A stretch of DNA of 64,000 nucleotides from Methylosinus sporium. Its GTDB lineage: Bacteria > Pseudomonadota > Alphaproteobacteria > Rhizobiales > Beijerinckiaceae. A model generated the notes under the pieces. The model worked only from the letters and a program-made list of their open reading frames with translations. It was not told where the DNA came from and made no database searches. Positions 20,609 through 29,577 of the stretch are shown here, in pieces (position 1 is the stretch's first letter; the number at the start of each line of letters is the position of its first letter). The translations under genes were made by a program, and so were the position numbers. The DNA is taken from the NCBI RefSeq assembly GCF_003113265.1, contig NZ_PUIV01000007.1:1-64000 (forward strand), in the 5' to 3' direction.

Positions 20609-21561
20609 ACACCCTCCACCACGCGATGGGTGAAGAGCTGCGCCAGCGCGCAGGAGACGATGCGGGCGCGCACGCCATCGGCGCGGCTCGTCAGCACGAT
20701 CGGCGCGCGGGCGCCGAGCACGAGGCCGGCGTCCTCGGCGTCGGCGAGATAGACGAGCTGCTTGGCGAGTATGTTGCCGGCCTCGAGATCGGGAACGAGG
20801 AGAATGTCGGCATAGCCGGCGACGTTGGAGACAATGCCTTTCGCCTTCGCGGCCTCCGGCGAGATGGCGTTGTCGAAGGCGAGCGGACCATCGACGTCGG
20901 CGCCCGTGATCTGGCCGCGATCGGCCATTTTGCAGAGCGCCGCCGCCTCTATCGTTGACGGGATTTTGGCGTCGACCGTCTCCACGGCGGAGAGAACGGC
21001 GAGCTTGGGCCGCTCTATGCCGAGCGCATGGGCGAGGTCTATGGCGTTTTGCGCAATGTCGCGCTTCTCGGCGAGCGTGGGGGCGATGTTGATCGCCGCG
21101 TCGGTGACGAGCAGCGGCTTGCAGTAATTGGGCACGTCGAGCACGAAGACATGGCTGACGCGCCGCTCCGTGCGCAGGCCGGTCCCCTCCCGCACCACGG
21201 CTCCCATCAGCTCGTCGGTATGCAGCGAGCCTTTCATCAGCGCCTCGAGCTCGCCGCGACGCACCAGCTCGACGCCATTGTCGGCGGCGGCGTGGCTATG
21301 CGGCGCATCGACGATCTCGACGCCCTCGAGCGAGAGGTTCGCGGCGGCGGCCGCCGCCGCGAGCTTGGCGCGTGGCCCGACAAGAACGGGCGTGATGAGC
21401 CCTCGGTCGCGCGCGGCGAGGGCGCCCTCTATCGAAACGGCGTCGCAGGGATGCACCACGCCGATGCGAATGGGCCGCATCGCCCGGCAGCGCTCGAGCA
21501 AGCTCTCGAAATACATGCCGCAAGGCGCGGCAGAGGCCAGAGCATCGCGCCGGAACAGCAT
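20605..21561 (-). CDS. Phosphate acetyltransferase/phosphate butyryltransferase family enzyme
   Basis: The 318-residue protein belongs to the PTA_PTB family and should convert acetyl-CoA and phosphate to acetyl phosphate. Family blocks visible are LMKGSLHTDELM (about 110-121), FVLDVPNY, and the C-terminal GYADILLVPDLEAGNILAKQLVYLA and APIVLTSRAD. It is the short stand-alone form, related to the C-terminal part of maeB-like and enoyl-CoA-hydratase fusion proteins. A strong AAGGAGGT is 5 bases before ATG 21561. The coupling to ackA supports acetyl rather than butyryl as the acyl group; this is an inference. Confidence 0.85.
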   Translation of the reverse strand: MLFRRDALASAAPCGMYFESLLERCRAMRPIRIGVVHPCDAVSIEGALAARDRGLITPVLVGPRAKLAAAAAAANLSLEGVEIVDAPHSHAAADNGVELVRRGELEALMKGSLHTDELMGAVVREGTGLRTERRVSHVFVLDVPNYCKPLLVTDAAINIAPTLAEKRDIAQNAIDLAHALGIERPKLAVLSAVETVDAKIPSTIEAAALCKMADRGQITGADVDGPLAFDNAISPEAAKAKGIVSNVAGYADILLVPDLEAGNILAKQLVYLADAEDAGLVLGARAPIVLTSRADGVRARIVSCALAQLFTHRVVEGV

Positions 21562-21603
21562 CACGACCTCCTTGTGCGCCCGCTCGCTCCCGCCGCCGCC
21601 GAG

Positions 21604-22050
21604 TCAATCGGCGGTGGGCGTCGCTTTGGTCTCGCTCTCGGCGCGTCGCGCCGCCGCTTCCGACCGCACGCAGGCGTCGCTCACCCGCTTCTCGGTCGGC
21701 TGCAGGCCGATCCAGGCGCCGATCCGCTCGGGATCGAAACCGGCCTCGCAGCGGCCGCCGACCTTCATGAGAGGTCTGCGGATCAATATCGGGTCGATGA
21801 TCATCATGACCAGCGCCGCCTGCGGCGTGATCCTGTCGATGTCGATCTCGCCGGATTTGACCTTGGGCGCGGCGAGATTGAACCATTCGCGCACCGGCGT
21901 CTCGCCGAAATAGGGCCGCAGGCTGGAGACGCTCCAGGGTTCCGCGAGCAGATTTCGCACCTGCAGCGCATGGCCGGAGGCGAGCAGCAGCGCCTTTTGG
22001 CGCGCATTCCCGGAGCAGCCGGGTTTCTCGTAGAAGATCACATCGGCCAT
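21604..22050 (-). CDS. ArsC/Spx-family nitrogenase-associated protein
   Basis: The 148-residue thioredoxin-fold protein has the single-cysteine ArsC/Spx motif YEKPGCSGNARQKALL (Cys12) followed by VRNLLAEPWSVSSLRPYFG, V-R-E-W-F-N-x-A-A-P-x-V-K-S-G-E and ILIRRPLM, with a charged C-terminal tail. This pattern matches the subgroup found with nitrogenase genes (nitrogenase-associated protein) rather than arsenate reductase proper. A role in protecting or assembling nitrogenase is suggested by family association only. GAGGTG precedes the ATG. It lies 42 bases before the phosphotransacetylase gene in the same direction and may form one operon with pta-ackA. An inverted repeat with ATTCGGCG arms lies upstream at 22131-22147. 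Confidence 0.72.
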   Translation of the reverse strand: MADVIFYEKPGCSGNARQKALLLASGHALQVRNLLAEPWSVSSLRPYFGETPVREWFNLAAPKVKSGEIDIDRITPQAALVMMIIDPILIRRPLMKVGGRCEAGFDPERIGAWIGLQPTEKRVSDACVRSEAAARRAESETKATPTAD

Positions 22051-22264
22051 ACGCCACCTCGATGAGCGACTACCGAAGAAGAAAGCTCGTCTCTTTTATA
22101 GCGCATTTTTGTGCGTCGCGGAATGGCGTGATTCGGCGGCGCCGAATTTTTAACCGTTCAGAAACCAAGCGGCCGTGACGGGCCGATGACGGCCGCCGTT
22201 CCGGGCCTTTCCGGCGCAGATGAAATCGTGTCTCGACGAGGGAGAGCGGAGGGACGGCGCGGCG

Positions 22265-23041
22265 CTATTCGCTCGCGCCGAATTTGTGCAGATGCGCGCC
22301 ATGCGTGGAGAGCCAGCCCTCGGCGCGATCCGTCTCCGCGCAGAGGCGCCGCGTCAGCGCCCAGAAGCGATCCGAATGATCGAGATATTCGAGATGGGCG
22401 ACCTCATGCGCGGCGAGATAGTCGAGCACGAAAGCGGGCGCCATGATCAGCCGCCAGGAGAAGTTCAGCGAGCCCGTCGCCGAGCAGGAGCCCCAGCGGC
22501 TCACCGTGTCGCGCAGGCCGACGCTGCGCGCGGGCAGGCCGAGCGCGCGCGTATGGCGCTCGACCGCGTCTTCCAGATCGCGGCGCGCTTCGCGTTTCAG
22601 AAAATCGGTGACGCGGCGATGAATATGCTCCTGCGCTCCGGCGACGCAGAGCTCGGATCCCGCTATGTCGCTCGACGCTTCCGCGAAACGCGTCTGGATC
22701 CATACGGTTCCGCGCGCGCCGGGGCGATGCGCGATCGAATGGTCGACGCCGCGCAGAGGCACGATCGCGCCGTCGCGGAAGGGAATCGTCTCCGGCAGCC
22801 GACGAAGCCGCGCGGAAATCCAGGCGGCGTGACGTTCGGTGAATTCGCGCGCCTCGCGCAAAGAGGCGCGCGCTGGCATTGTGAGCACCGCGTCACGCGC
22901 GGCGAAGCGAACGCGCAGCGTGAAACGCCGCGCGCTGCCCAGGCGCCGCAGCGAGACGGTGAGCGTCTCGCCGGCGTGAGTGACTGTTATGGCGGTGGAG
23001 CCCGCGGTTTTGGCGAATCCGTCGCGTCGCAAACGAAGCAT
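22265..23041 (-). CDS. YgjP/SprT-like zinc metallopeptidase (DUF45/M48 family)
   Basis: The 258-residue protein carries the zinc-binding HEVAH at residues 212-216 with a downstream His222 (LDHSDRFW), preceded by SRWGSCSATGSLNFSWRLIMAP, the standard DUF45 block. The N-terminal half is a beta-rich region with no motif I can name. Members are cytosolic and sometimes located near restriction genes, but none are present here. It is flanked by sco and the nitrogenase-associated gene in the same direction with its own spacing. Start ATG at 23041. Confidence 0.88.
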   Translation of the reverse strand: MLRLRRDGFAKTAGSTAITVTHAGETLTVSLRRLGSARRFTLRVRFAARDAVLTMPARASLREAREFTERHAAWISARLRRLPETIPFRDGAIVPLRGVDHSIAHRPGARGTVWIQTRFAEASSDIAGSELCVAGAQEHIHRRVTDFLKREARRDLEDAVERHTRALGLPARSVGLRDTVSRWGSCSATGSLNFSWRLIMAPAFVLDYLAAHEVAHLEYLDHSDRFWALTRRLCAETDRAEGWLSTHGAHLHKFGASE

Positions 23042-23153
23042 GGCGCGATGCTAACGCAAAGCCATGCCGAGTCGCGACAGGGAAGTGTCCGACTTACGCA
23101 AAAAAATGTCGACTGTGTCGTCTCTGCGTCGTCGCGTCTGCGCGGCGCGCGCG

Positions 23154-23792
23154 TCACAAATAGCGTTCGAGATCGCGCGCGGCGTCGGCGGGCTTGCGTC
23201 CGACATTGAAGGAACTGACGAAGCGGCCGTTCTTGTCCATCAGATAGACGACGGTCGTGTGATCGACCGCATAGTCCTCGCCGCTCTCGGCCGCCTTCTT
23301 GGCGTAGATGCGATATTCCTTCAGCATCGGATCGAGCTGCGCGCGCTCGCCGGAGACGCCGACGATGCGCGGATCGAAATTGGAGAGATAGTCCTTGAGC
23401 ACGGGGGGCGTGTCGCGCTCGGGATCGACGGTCACGAATAATGCGCCGACATTGGCCTTCGGCCCCAGCGCGCGCAGGATCTCGGAAATCTCGAACAGAG
23501 TCGTGTGGCAGATGTCCGGGCAATGGGTGTAGCCGAAGAAGACCAGGAAGGGCCGGCCGAGAAAATCCTTCTCGGTGACCGTCTGGCCATTATGGGCGAC
23601 GAGCTGGAACGGTCCGCCGATGGCGGCGGCGGGCGGCGGCGGCGGCTTCATGCTGGTGAATACCACCAATGCGGCGAAGGCCGCGAGAAAGACTCCGCCG
23701 ATCGCGAAGAGAGGCAGTTTGGGAATATTGCCGCCGTCGGCGCGGCCCTTTCGACTCCGGGCGGAACTCTTGGAGGCGTAACTTTTGGACAT
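23154..23792 (-). CDS. SCO1/SenC copper chaperone family protein
   Basis: The 212-residue, membrane-anchored, periplasm-facing protein helps assemble the CuA centre of cytochrome oxidase. It has a basic N-terminus, one transmembrane helix (about 27-47), a PPPPP linker, and a thioredoxin fold with the copper ligands C91 and C95 in THCPDIC and H178 in VDHTTVVYLMD. The DPERDTPPVLKDY block is the family signature. GGGAAG stands about 8 bases before the ATG. No oxidase gene is adjacent. Confidence 0.93.
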   Translation of the reverse strand: MSKSYASKSSARSRKGRADGGNIPKLPLFAIGGVFLAAFAALVVFTSMKPPPPPAAAIGGPFQLVAHNGQTVTEKDFLGRPFLVFFGYTHCPDICHTTLFEISEILRALGPKANVGALFVTVDPERDTPPVLKDYLSNFDPRIVGVSGERAQLDPMLKEYRIYAKKAAESGEDYAVDHTTVVYLMDKNGRFVSSFNVGRKPADAARDLERYL

Positions 23793-24133
23793 GCGTTTGC
23801 TTCCCGAAAATTTGGCGTCGTTTCTCGTTTATCGCCGTGACCCGACGGCCCGCGGCCTTGTCGCGATCGCCTGTCGTGAGACCTCTTCGCGCTCGGCGGG
23901 TTTTGCGAGACGTGCGCCCTTCGGCGCGGCGCTCCTGCGTGCGATATGGTTCGACGCTCCTCTCTCGCCGCAGAACTTAGCCTGCGGAAGGGCGTTCGCC
24001 AAGCGTCGCCGGGGAGCGAAGCCAACGCCGCGGCGCCGCGTTGCAGCACGCCGCAGGAAAACGCCCGCTCGGGCGACGGCTCGATATATAATGCCGGCTC
24101 GGCGATTCTCCCAATGAGCGCAGGCGCGAGAAC
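23793..24133. promoter_or_regulatory. Divergent intergenic region sco / HerA-like gene
   Basis: The 341 bases separate two divergent genes. A TATAAT at 24087-24092 is 41 bases before the HerA-like ATG and may be its -10; no matching -35 at 16-18 bases is evident. Short open frames in this stretch have no protein-like character and I reject them. Confidence 0.4.
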
Positions 24134-25693
24134 ATGAGCGACGACCCGAACGCCAGCCCCGGAAAAATTCTCGTCGGCGCGAATGCCGATGGCGTTTACA
24201 ATTACCTCACTCTTTCCGTCGGCAATCGCCACGGCCTCATCGCCGGCGCGACCGGGGGCGGCAAGACGGTGACGCTGCAGAAATTGGCCGAGGGCTTCTC
24301 CAATGCGGGATGCCCGGTGTTTCTCGCCGATGTGAAAGGCGATCTCGCCGGCCTGTCGCAGACGGGCGAGATGCGCCAGGCTTTCGTCGATCGCTCGCTC
24401 GAGATCGGCCTCGCCTATGCGGTGGACCGCTTTCCCGTCGTCTTCTGGGACGTGTTCGGCGAGCAGGGGCACCCGGTGCGCGCCACCATTTCCGAAATGG
24501 GGCCGCTGCTGCTCGCGCGCCTGCTCGAGCTCAACGATGTTCAAGAGGGCGTTCTCAATGTGACGTTCCGCGTCGCCGACGAGCAGGGCCTCTTGCTGCT
24601 GGACCTCAAGGATCTGCGCGCCGCTCTGAGTTATGTCGCCGACAATGCGGGCCGTTTGAAGACCAAATACGGCAATGTCGCGCCGGCGACCGTGGGCGCC
24701 ATCCAGCGCCAGCTGCTGGTGCTGGAAGCGCAAGGCGCGGAGAAGTTCTTCGGCGAGCCGGCGCTCGACATCGCCGATTTCCTGCGCGTCGATCGCGACG
24801 GCCGCGGCGTCATCAATATATTGGCGGCCGACAAGCTCATGCGCTCGCCGCGGCTCTACGCCACTTTCCTGCTGTGGCTCTTGTCGGAGCTGTTCGAGCA
24901 GCTGCCCGAGGTCGGCGATCTCGACAAGCCGAAGCTCGTCTTCTTTTTCGACGAGGCGCATCTCCTCTTCGACGATGCGCCCAAGGCGCTGCTGACGGCG
25001 ATCGAGCAAGTGGTGCGGCTCATCCGATCCAAGGGCGTCGGCGTCTATTTCGTCACGCAAAACCCGCTCGACGTGCCGGACAGTGTGCTCGGCCAGCTCG
25101 GCAATCGCGTGCTGCACGCGCTGCGCGCCTTCACGCCACGCGACCAGAAGGCGGTGCGCGCGGCGGCGGAAACATTCCGGCAAAATCCGGCTTTCGACAC
25201 GGCGGAGGCGATCATGCAGCTCTCCGTCGGCGAGGGGCTCGTCTCCATGCTCGACGCCAAGGGCAAGCCGGAGATCGTCGATCGCGTGCTCGTCGCGCCG
25301 CCGGCCGCGCGCGTCGGGCCGATCACCCCCGAGGAGCGCGCCAATGTGCTGGCGGCGAGTCCACTGCGCGGCAAATACGACACGCCCATCGATCGCGAAT
25401 CGGCCTTCGAAGTGTTGCAGAAGCGCGCCGAGGGCCATTTGAGCTCGGCCGGCGCCGGCCCGGCGCGGCCCGGCGAGCAGACGACGCAGGCGAACGCCGG
25501 CGGCGGCGTTCTCGGCAAAATCGGCGGCATGGTCGGCGGCGTCGTCGGCGGATTGTTCAAGCGCGAGAATCCCAAGCGCATGTCGACGGGCGAGCTCGCC
25601 ATGCGCTCGGCGGTGCAATCGGCGGCGCGCTCCATCGGCACGCAGATCGCGAAGGAAGTGCTGCGCGGCGTGCTCGGCGGCATATCGCGCTGA
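24134..25693 (+). CDS. HerA-like helicase (DUF853 family) ATPase
   Basis: The 519-residue protein is a HerA/FtsK-type P-loop ATPase. Walker A is GATGGGKT at residues 38-45, with [12 protein letters not shown] after it, and Walker B is [12 protein letters not shown] near residues 272-283; a sensor-like [12 protein letters not shown] follows. The family (E. coli YjgR) is widespread and poorly understood. Near the C-terminus (about 455-476) is a run of Gly spaced as in glycine zippers ([12 protein letters not shown]), which suggests contact with a membrane or self-assembly. No nuclease partner (NurA or SIR2) is next to it, so a defence role is not supported. Confidence 0.9.
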   Translation: MSDDPNASPGKILVGANADGVYNYLTLSVGNRHGLIAGATGGGKTVTLQKLAEGFSNAGCPVFLADVKGDLAGLSQTGEMRQAFVDRSLEIGLAYAVDRFPVVFWDVFGEQGHPVRATISEMGPLLLARLLELNDVQEGVLNVTFRVADEQGLLLLDLKDLRAALSYVADNAGRLKTKYGNVAPATVGAIQRQLLVLEAQGAEKFFGEPALDIADFLRVDRDGRGVINILAADKLMRSPRLYATFLLWLLSELFEQLPEVGDLDKPKLVFFFDEAHLLFDDAPKALLTAIEQVVRLIRSKGVGVYFVTQNPLDVPDSVLGQLGNRVLHALRAFTPRDQKAVRAAAETFRQNPAFDTAEAIMQLSVGEGLVSMLDAKGKPEIVDRVLVAPPAARVGPITPEERANVLAASPLRGKYDTPIDRESAFEVLQKRAEGHLSSAGAGPARPGEQTTQANAGGGVLGKIGGMVGGVVGGLFKRENPKRMSTGELAMRSAVQSAARSIGTQIAKEVLRGVLGGISR

Positions 25694-25705
25694 TCGCGGC
25701 TCTCT

Positions 25706-26203
25706 CTATTTCTTCGAGCAGGCATCAACGAAGGCCGCGGCGTCGTCCTTGCCGGCCGTGGTCCCATATTGCCGCGTCGTCTTGCCGAGACGATAGCGCA
25801 GCTGGCCGCTGCGACCGAAGGAGCGCATGAATTCGGAGCCGGCGTCGACGGTGAAGAGCATGGTCCAGCCATACATATTATTGCTCTCGATCTTGAATTC
25901 TAGGTTGTCGAGATCGGGAAGCATTCGGAACTCGGGGGCGCCGTCTCTTTTGATGAGGTCGCCGATCTCGCCGAGATCACCTTTGTCGAGGATGATGGTC
26001 GTCTCGACTTCGCCCGAGTGAGCGCGGCATTTGAACGAGAAGCGCCCGACCATATCGGTGCCTTCGGTCGAGGCGCGCACCAGTTGCGCAATCTCTGCAT
26101 CGCCGTCGAAGCGCCAGCGGTCGTTCTCGACCGTCTGCGCCCGCGCTGCGGCGACCAAAACGGCGAATGCGGGCGGCAAAAACATAATCGGAGGCAATTT
26201 CAT
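25706..26203 (-). CDS. Secreted protein of unknown function
   Basis: The 165-residue product has a signal peptide (about residues 1-22, ARA-QTVEN) and a mature beta-rich domain with one Cys in the middle (FKCRAHSGEVETTIIL) and one at the end (DACSKK), which could form a disulfide. The layout, W-x-F near the mature N-terminus and a C-terminal DAAAFVDACSK, resembles small periplasmic proteins of methylotrophic alphaproteobacteria, but I recognise no named family. It is convergent with the HerA-like gene and leads the same way as the next membrane protein gene. Confidence 0.65.
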   Translation of the reverse strand: MKLPPIMFLPPAFAVLVAAARAQTVENDRWRFDGDAEIAQLVRASTEGTDMVGRFSFKCRAHSGEVETTIILDKGDLGEIGDLIKRDGAPEFRMLPDLDNLEFKIESNNMYGWTMLFTVDAGSEFMRSFGRSGQLRYRLGKTTRQYGTTAGKDDAAAFVDACSKK

Positions 26204-26225
26204 CGAAAATCCCGCGTCGCTATCG

Positions 26226-26684
26226 TCAGCCGCGCGCTTCCCGCCCGCGCATGGCGATCAGCCAATAGATCGTGCCGGTCAACGCGCCTGTGAGGAAGAA
26301 CAGCAGCGCGAAGCGTCCCTCGGCCGCGCTCGCCTCTGCGACGCGAGAGCCCCCGCGCGCGGCGCGGAGAATTGTCGGCGCGGCAGCGGCGAGCAGCGCC
26401 GTCGCGCCCGCATACCATGTATAGGCGCGCGCGCCGGCGACCTCGCCGACGAGCGCGACAATGGCGAGCGGCGCCACGCAGCCGGCGATCCCCATCGCCC
26501 ACAGCACATAGCCGAAGGCTGCGGCGACGTCGTCCGGCTCGGCCCAGAACAGCGCCGCAATGGCCAGGGACGAGCCGGCCTCGCGCGTCGTGGGATCGCT
26601 CAGCGCGGCGATGGGCAGGAAGATCATGCCGGCCCCGGCCGCCAGGACGAAGGCGAAAGAGATGACGAGAAGGCGGCGCAGCAT
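26226..26684 (-). CDS. Four-helix membrane protein of unknown function
   Basis: The 152-residue product has a signal-like first hydrophobic helix (residues 5-28), two central helices (about 55-80 and 88-108) and a last one (about 125-145) before a short basic tail. No motif suggests transport or catalysis. It starts 9 bases after the end of the HNH endonuclease gene and is followed by the secreted protein gene, so the three may be co-transcribed. Confidence 0.65.
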   Translation of the reverse strand: MLRRLLVISFAFVLAAGAGMIFLPIAALSDPTTREAGSSLAIAALFWAEPDDVAAAFGYVLWAMGIAGCVAPLAIVALVGEVAGARAYTWYAGATALLAAAAPTILRAARGGSRVAEASAAEGRFALLFFLTGALTGTIYWLIAMRGREARG

Positions 26685-26693
26685 AAGGGGATA

Positions 26694-27266
26694 TCAGGGC
26701 TCCAGCACCGAATCCCAATAGAGATAGTCGAGCCAGCTGTCATGGAGATAATTGGGCGGGAACAGCCGCCCATTGCGATGCAGATCGGCGACGCTCGGCT
26801 GAAACGGCGGCTGCGCCGGAACCATATGCGCCTCATGCGGCAGCCGGTCGGCCTTGCGCAGATTGCAGGCCGAGCAGGCGGCGACGACATTCTCCCAAGT
26901 GGTGGCGCCGCCCTTGGAGCGGGGGATCACGTGATCGAAGGTGAGGTCGTCCCGCTGTCCGCAATATTGGCAGGTGAAGCGGTCGCGAAGAAAGACGTTG
27001 AAGCGGGTGAAGGCGGGATGGCGGGCGGGCTTCACATAGGCTTTGAGAGAAACGACCGAGGGCAATCTGATTTCGAAACTCGGACTTTTGACCGTCTTGT
27101 CATATTCCGAGACGATATTGACCCGGTCGAGGAAGACCGCCTTTATCGCGTCTTGCCATCCCCATAGGGACAGAGGGTAGTAGCTCAGCGGCCGATAGTC
27201 GGCGTTGAGAACCAGCGCAGGGCAGGCCTGCGGCGAAACATTGGACTGGCGAAAGTGAACGGTCAC
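26694..27266 (-). CDS. HNH endonuclease family protein
   Basis: The protein (190 residues from GTG 27266) contains a complete HNH domain in its middle: the first zinc pair CQYCG, the catalytic FDHVIPRSKGG, the Asn in WENVVAACSACN with the second zinc pair, and the family opening VLNADYRPLSYYPLSLW. This is a core gene of alphaproteobacteria, usually unlinked to restriction systems; its substrate is not known to me. GTG 27266 has AAAGAGG suitably placed; an ATG at 27323 would add 19 residues that look unconserved. Confidence 0.88.
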   Translation of the reverse strand: MTVHFRQSNVSPQACPALVLNADYRPLSYYPLSLWGWQDAIKAVFLDRVNIVSEYDKTVKSPSFEIRLPSVVSLKAYVKPARHPAFTRFNVFLRDRFTCQYCGQRDDLTFDHVIPRSKGGATTWENVVAACSACNLRKADRLPHEAHMVPAQPPFQPSVADLHRNGRLFPPNYLHDSWLDYLYWDSVLEP

Positions 27267-27593
27267 CTCGGCCCTCTTTCCGCGAATCGATCGGACGCCC
27301 TCCAGCCCCCGAGCCGCGGCCATAGTCTATAGGCAGGATGACGCCATTGTGAAGGCTTCTCTCGGCGCCGCGGCGCCGCAGACGCGCGGACCCGCCGCCG
27401 CTATTGGTTAATACTATATAAATCAACAGCTTGATGGAATGGCGAGGCTCGGCCGCCGCCCTCTTCTCCCGATTTTGCCGCGATTTCGCCGCCCTGCGGG
27501 CAGGCCGTTTGCAGCCAAACTCCCGAAAGCCGGCCAAAACGGGGGAATTGCTCCATTACGGCACGGCGGCAGTATCGGGTTGGAGACGAGGCC
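27267..27593. promoter_or_regulatory. Divergent region before the exopolysaccharide sugar transferase gene
   Basis: The 327 bases include an AT-rich island (27406-27436) in otherwise GC-rich DNA, with TATATAAAT-like sequence suitable for a -10. An inverted repeat ATCAA-CAGC-TTGAT lies at 27422-27435. This is the inverse of an FNR/FixK site, so that regulator is not implied. The island is the best candidate for promoters of both divergent genes. Confidence 0.4.
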
Positions 27594-29093
27594 GTGTCGA
27601 GTATCGCCGATCTTCCCTTTTCGTCGCTCCGCAAAGGCGACGCTCGCGCCAAAGCAGGAGCCGACAGCGCCGCATTGCGCAGCGGCTGGTCGCGCGCCAT
27701 GCCGAGCCCCAATGCGGCGCTGATGCGCGCCTCCTTCTCGGTGATCGCTGCGCTGGTCGATATGGCGGTCATTCTCGCCACGGCCATCGCCTGCGAGACG
27801 CTGTATCACTATTTCGCCTATGGCTATGACGGCTCGACGCTGCCCAATCTGCGGCTGTGCATGTTCGCGGCGATCCTCTTCGTGCTCTCGAATGTGATGC
27901 GGCACGAATATGCGATCAAGAATTATCTGACGCTGGAGGGCCATGGCTGGCGCGGCGCGGTTCTGTGGAGCGTCGCCTTCGTCTGCGCCTTGACCTTCGG
28001 CTTTCTGGCCAAGGCGACCGAAGAATCCTCGCGCGGCGCCTTCGTGCTCTTCTATGCGACGGGCTTTCTCTCCGTCTATGCGGCGCGCGCGGCGCTGGTC
28101 GGCGTGGTTCGGCGCAGCGCCGAGCGCGGCGGCGCCTCGGCGCGCCGCGTGTTTCTCGTCGGCTTCGAGAGCGATATCGACGAATTCACGCGCCGCTATC
28201 AGCCCTGGGAGAGCGGCATGAATATCGTCGCCGCCGTGGCGCTGCGCGATCGCGCCGACGCCATGCAGGACGATCTCGCTCTGGCGCAGGCTTCGGCGCG
28301 AATGCTGCTGCCCGACGATGTGTTCATCCTCGCGCCCTGGAGCCGCACCGACGTCATCGACGATTGCGTCGCCGCTTTTCTGCGCGTTCCCGCCTCCATT
28401 CATCTCGGGCCGGAGCGCGTGCTCGACCGTTTCGCCGATGCGCATATCAACAAGATCGGCTCGATCGCCAGCCTCAATCTGAGCGGCCGCCGGCACGAAT
28501 CGCTCGAGATCATCGCCAAGCGTCTCTTCGATATCGTCTTGGCGGCGGCGGGCCTCATCGCGCTGTCGCCGCTGCTGCTCGCCGTCGCGGCGGCGATCAA
28601 GCTCGACAGCAAAGGCCCGGCGCTGTTTTTCCAGCGTCGCCACGGCTTCAACCGCGAGCCCTTCCGCATCGCCAAATTCCGTTCCATGACGACGATGGAG
28701 GACGGCCGCGAGATCACTCAGGCGACGGCCGGCGACAAGCGCGTGACGCGCGTCGGCCGCTTTATCCGCCGCTACAATATCGACGAGCTGCCGCAGCTCA
28801 TCAATGTGCTGCGCGGCGAGATGTCGCTGGTCGGCCCGCGCCCGCATGCGCTGGCGCATGACCAGATTTTCGAGCGCAAGATCGCCCTCTATGCGCGCCG
28901 CCACAATGTGAAGCCCGGCATCACCGGCTGGGCGCAGGTGAACGGTCTGCGCGGCGAGATCGACTCGCCGGAGAAGATCCGCCTGCGCGTCGAGCATGAT
29001 CTCTATTACATCGACCATTGGTCGCTGCCGCTCGACGTGTGGATCATCTTCATGACGATCTTCTCGCGCAAGGCGTATCGCAACGCGCTGTGA
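27594..29093 (+). CDS. Exopolysaccharide polyprenyl glycosylphosphotransferase (WbaP/PssY-like)
   Basis: The 499-residue integral membrane enzyme transfers a sugar-1-phosphate from a nucleotide sugar to undecaprenyl phosphate, starting a repeat unit. It has four to five N-terminal transmembrane helices, a CoA-binding-like middle domain (FLVGFESDIDEF, about 185-300), and the C-terminal bacterial sugar transferase domain: KRLFDIVLAAAGLIALSPLLL, the KFRSM block, RVGRFIRRYNIDELPQLINVL, GEMSLVGPRPH and the PGITGWAQVNG catalytic segment. The start is GTG with GGAGACGAGG upstream. No other polysaccharide genes follow here; the gmd-rmd-GT operon is 22 kb away. Confidence 0.93.
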   Translation: MSSIADLPFSSLRKGDARAKAGADSAALRSGWSRAMPSPNAALMRASFSVIAALVDMAVILATAIACETLYHYFAYGYDGSTLPNLRLCMFAAILFVLSNVMRHEYAIKNYLTLEGHGWRGAVLWSVAFVCALTFGFLAKATEESSRGAFVLFYATGFLSVYAARAALVGVVRRSAERGGASARRVFLVGFESDIDEFTRRYQPWESGMNIVAAVALRDRADAMQDDLALAQASARMLLPDDVFILAPWSRTDVIDDCVAAFLRVPASIHLGPERVLDRFADAHINKIGSIASLNLSGRRHESLEIIAKRLFDIVLAAAGLIALSPLLLAVAAAIKLDSKGPALFFQRRHGFNREPFRIAKFRSMTTMEDGREITQATAGDKRVTRVGRFIRRYNIDELPQLINVLRGEMSLVGPRPHALAHDQIFERKIALYARRHNVKPGITGWAQVNGLRGEIDSPEKIRLRVEHDLYYIDHWSLPLDVWIIFMTIFSRKAYRNAL

Positions 29094-29109
29094 GGCCAAT
29101 TTTCCAAGT

Positions 29110-29175
29110 GATTGCTTCGCTCGAAGAAGCGATGATCCTCGCGGCCGTCATTGCGAGCGAAGCGAAGCAATCCAG
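29110..29175. repeat. Dispersed palindromic repeat with GCGAGCGAAGCGAAGCAATC core
   Basis: An arm GATTGCTTCGCTCG (29111-29124) is the reverse complement of the end of the second arm, whose core begins TCATTGCGAGCGAAGCG and ends AAGCAATCCAG (29148-29175). This sequence type recurs in the intergenic DNA of many proteobacterial genomes. It lies just after the sugar transferase gene and could act as a terminator. Confidence 0.75.
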
Positions 29176-29228
29176 AGGCGTGAGGCGGCAGAAAAAACGT
29201 ATGACCGGCCGTCCCGGCGCGCGCCAAT

Positions 29229-29513
29229 TCAATCGATCGCTTGCTCTCCGAGGGTCAAGGCGGCGAGAATGCCGAGGAAGACGACAGGAAACGCCAGCAA
29301 AAAGCCGAGCGGAAGCGAATCGACGTGAGCAATTTTGCCGAGGCGAATCGAGCAAGCGGCGAACACCGAGTAGACAATCACGAAGGGTATCAGGATTTGC
29401 GGGTAGGTCGATTCGTTCGGCAGTCCGATGAAACGAAACAGTGGCGCGATCAGTGCCGCCGTCCAGATCAGGATCGGGAAGGCAAACACTGTTCCGACAG
29501 AGAAGCCGAGCAA
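29229..29513 (-). CDS. Small three-helix membrane protein, start uncertain
   Basis: The product (94 residues from TTG 29513) has three hydrophobic helices, about residues 3-26, 42-60 and 67-90. The frame remains open upstream past a very basic stretch (KRVRKKEYYRRFFIG) into the end of sbcC. The real protein may thus be longer and begin with a positively charged cytoplasmic tail, but there is no ATG. The DNA is less GC-rich than the surroundings. I know no function. It lies downstream of sbcC in the same direction. Confidence 0.45.
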   Translation of the reverse strand: MLGFSVGTVFAFPILIWTAALIAPLFRFIGLPNESTYPQILIPFVIVYSVFAACSIRLGKIAHVDSLPLGFLLAFPVVFLGILAALTLGEQAID

Positions 29514-29577
29514 GAGTCCGATAAAGAACCGCCTATAATATTCCTTTTTTCGAACGCGCTTCGAAGGCGCTGCGTCG

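Noticed and set aside
21604-22050. Arsenate reductase
   Set aside because: The surrounding residues follow the nitrogenase-associated subgroup, and no ars genes are near.
23785-24117. 110-codon frame between sco and the HerA-like gene
   Set aside because: Arg-rich composition without domains, overlapping the sco start and a likely promoter.
24134-25693. HerA-based antiviral defence system
   Set aside because: No SIR2, DUF4297 or NurA partner gene is adjacent; the ATPase is the widespread DUF853 type.
27422-27435. ATCAA-CAGC-TTGAT as an FNR/FixK box
   Set aside because: The FNR/FixK motif is TTGAT-N4-ATCAA; the arms here are in the opposite order.
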